Position numbers and translations under genes: made by a program
Notes under the pieces: generated by a model
What the model was told of the DNA's origin: nothing
Databases searched by the model: none
What the model saw: the letters and a program-made list of their open reading frames with translations, nothing else
From: Reticulitermes speratus
Taxonomy: Eukaryota > Arthropoda > Insecta > Blattodea > Rhinotermitidae
DNA length: 64,000 nt
Direction: 5' to 3'
Assembly (NCBI GenBank): GCA_021186555.1
Contig: JAJKFL010000012.1
Location: 1,550,001-1,614,000, forward strand
Shown: positions 63,785-64,000 of the stretch, piece after piece
How the letters are laid out: every line of letters starts with the position of its first letter
Position numbering within the stretch: position 1 is the first letter of the stretch

Positions 63785-64000
63785 ATACAGGGTGCACCAA
63801 ACACACTTGATGCTTTTTGAAATGAAGTAACATTTTAAGGCAAAGTGGAAAAATTTTATTAAGACTATCAGGTACATTCCATGTCCATGAAAATTCATCT
63901 GAATCATTACTGTTTGAATATGACACTTTGTAGGTGACCACCATGTCATTCAATACACTCCTGCAGTCGCGACGGAAAGGCTGTCATAACACGTTGTAGC
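63785..64000 (-). mobile_element. DNA-transposon-like end, unassigned
   Basis: TACAGGGTGCACCAAA at the left looks like a terminal repeat. The reverse strand encodes RDCRSVLNDMVVTYKVSYS-like residues near the right edge. Too little is in the window to assign it. Confidence 0.3.

Overview
The window is nuclear DNA from an animal, almost certainly an insect. It has short exons with GT-AG introns, many dispersed tRNA-derived SINEs, MITEs, mariner and LINE remnants, and a dozen minisatellites. The SINE, MITE and LINE families resemble repeats I associate with cockroaches and termites. That placement is inference, not a sequence match. No bacterial-style operon, CRISPR array, rRNA or functional tRNA gene was seen.

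Three protein-coding genes occupy the window. (1) BRWD3 (BRWD/PHIP family WD40-bromodomain protein, minus strand) starts at ATG 29831 and runs leftward. Nineteen in-frame exons (973 codons) reach the Tudor-like exon at 470-700, and the bromodomain exons lie beyond base 1. (2) DHDDS, the catalytic subunit of cis-prenyltransferase (plus strand), has five exons at 30640-32659 encoding 295 aa. It starts about 0.8 kb from BRWD3 in head-to-head orientation. (3) A large lipid transfer protein of the vitellogenin-like/crossveinless-d type (minus strand) has 21 traceable exons from 61606 down to a stop at 33698. It carries a vitellogenin N-terminal domain and a C-terminal von Willebrand D domain, and its first exon is not located. 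DHDDS and this gene converge tail to tail near 33.1-33.7 kb. The genes look functionally unrelated: chromatin reading, dolichol synthesis and extracellular lipid transport.

The introns hold most of the unusual content. The main discovery candidate is a family of small (0.24-0.86 kb) inverted-repeat or solo elements with 10-12 bp target duplications that contain hammerhead-ribozyme cores (CUGANGA, stem II, GAAA, palindromic stem III, UA, stem I). Intact-looking cores lie at 3458-3498(+), 18123-18166(-), 18781-18824(+) and 51979-52023(+). One with a weak stem I lies at 13729-13770(-), and several are degenerate. They resemble non-autonomous Penelope-like pLTR derivatives, but no Penelope reverse transcriptase is present here. 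One copy appears to have inserted exactly at a splice donor of the lipid transfer gene.

Other notable structure: minisatellites whose repeat unit contains an exon's 3' splice site (14279-15183 and about 54112-54570); a CpG-rich promoter-like block with CCAAT and CRE motifs inside BRWD3 intron 4; an array of RFX X-box-like motifs at 49675-50110; a LINE copy containing a garbled A-rich segment that looks like an assembly artefact; and a single-base frameshift in a G run in one lipid transfer exon.
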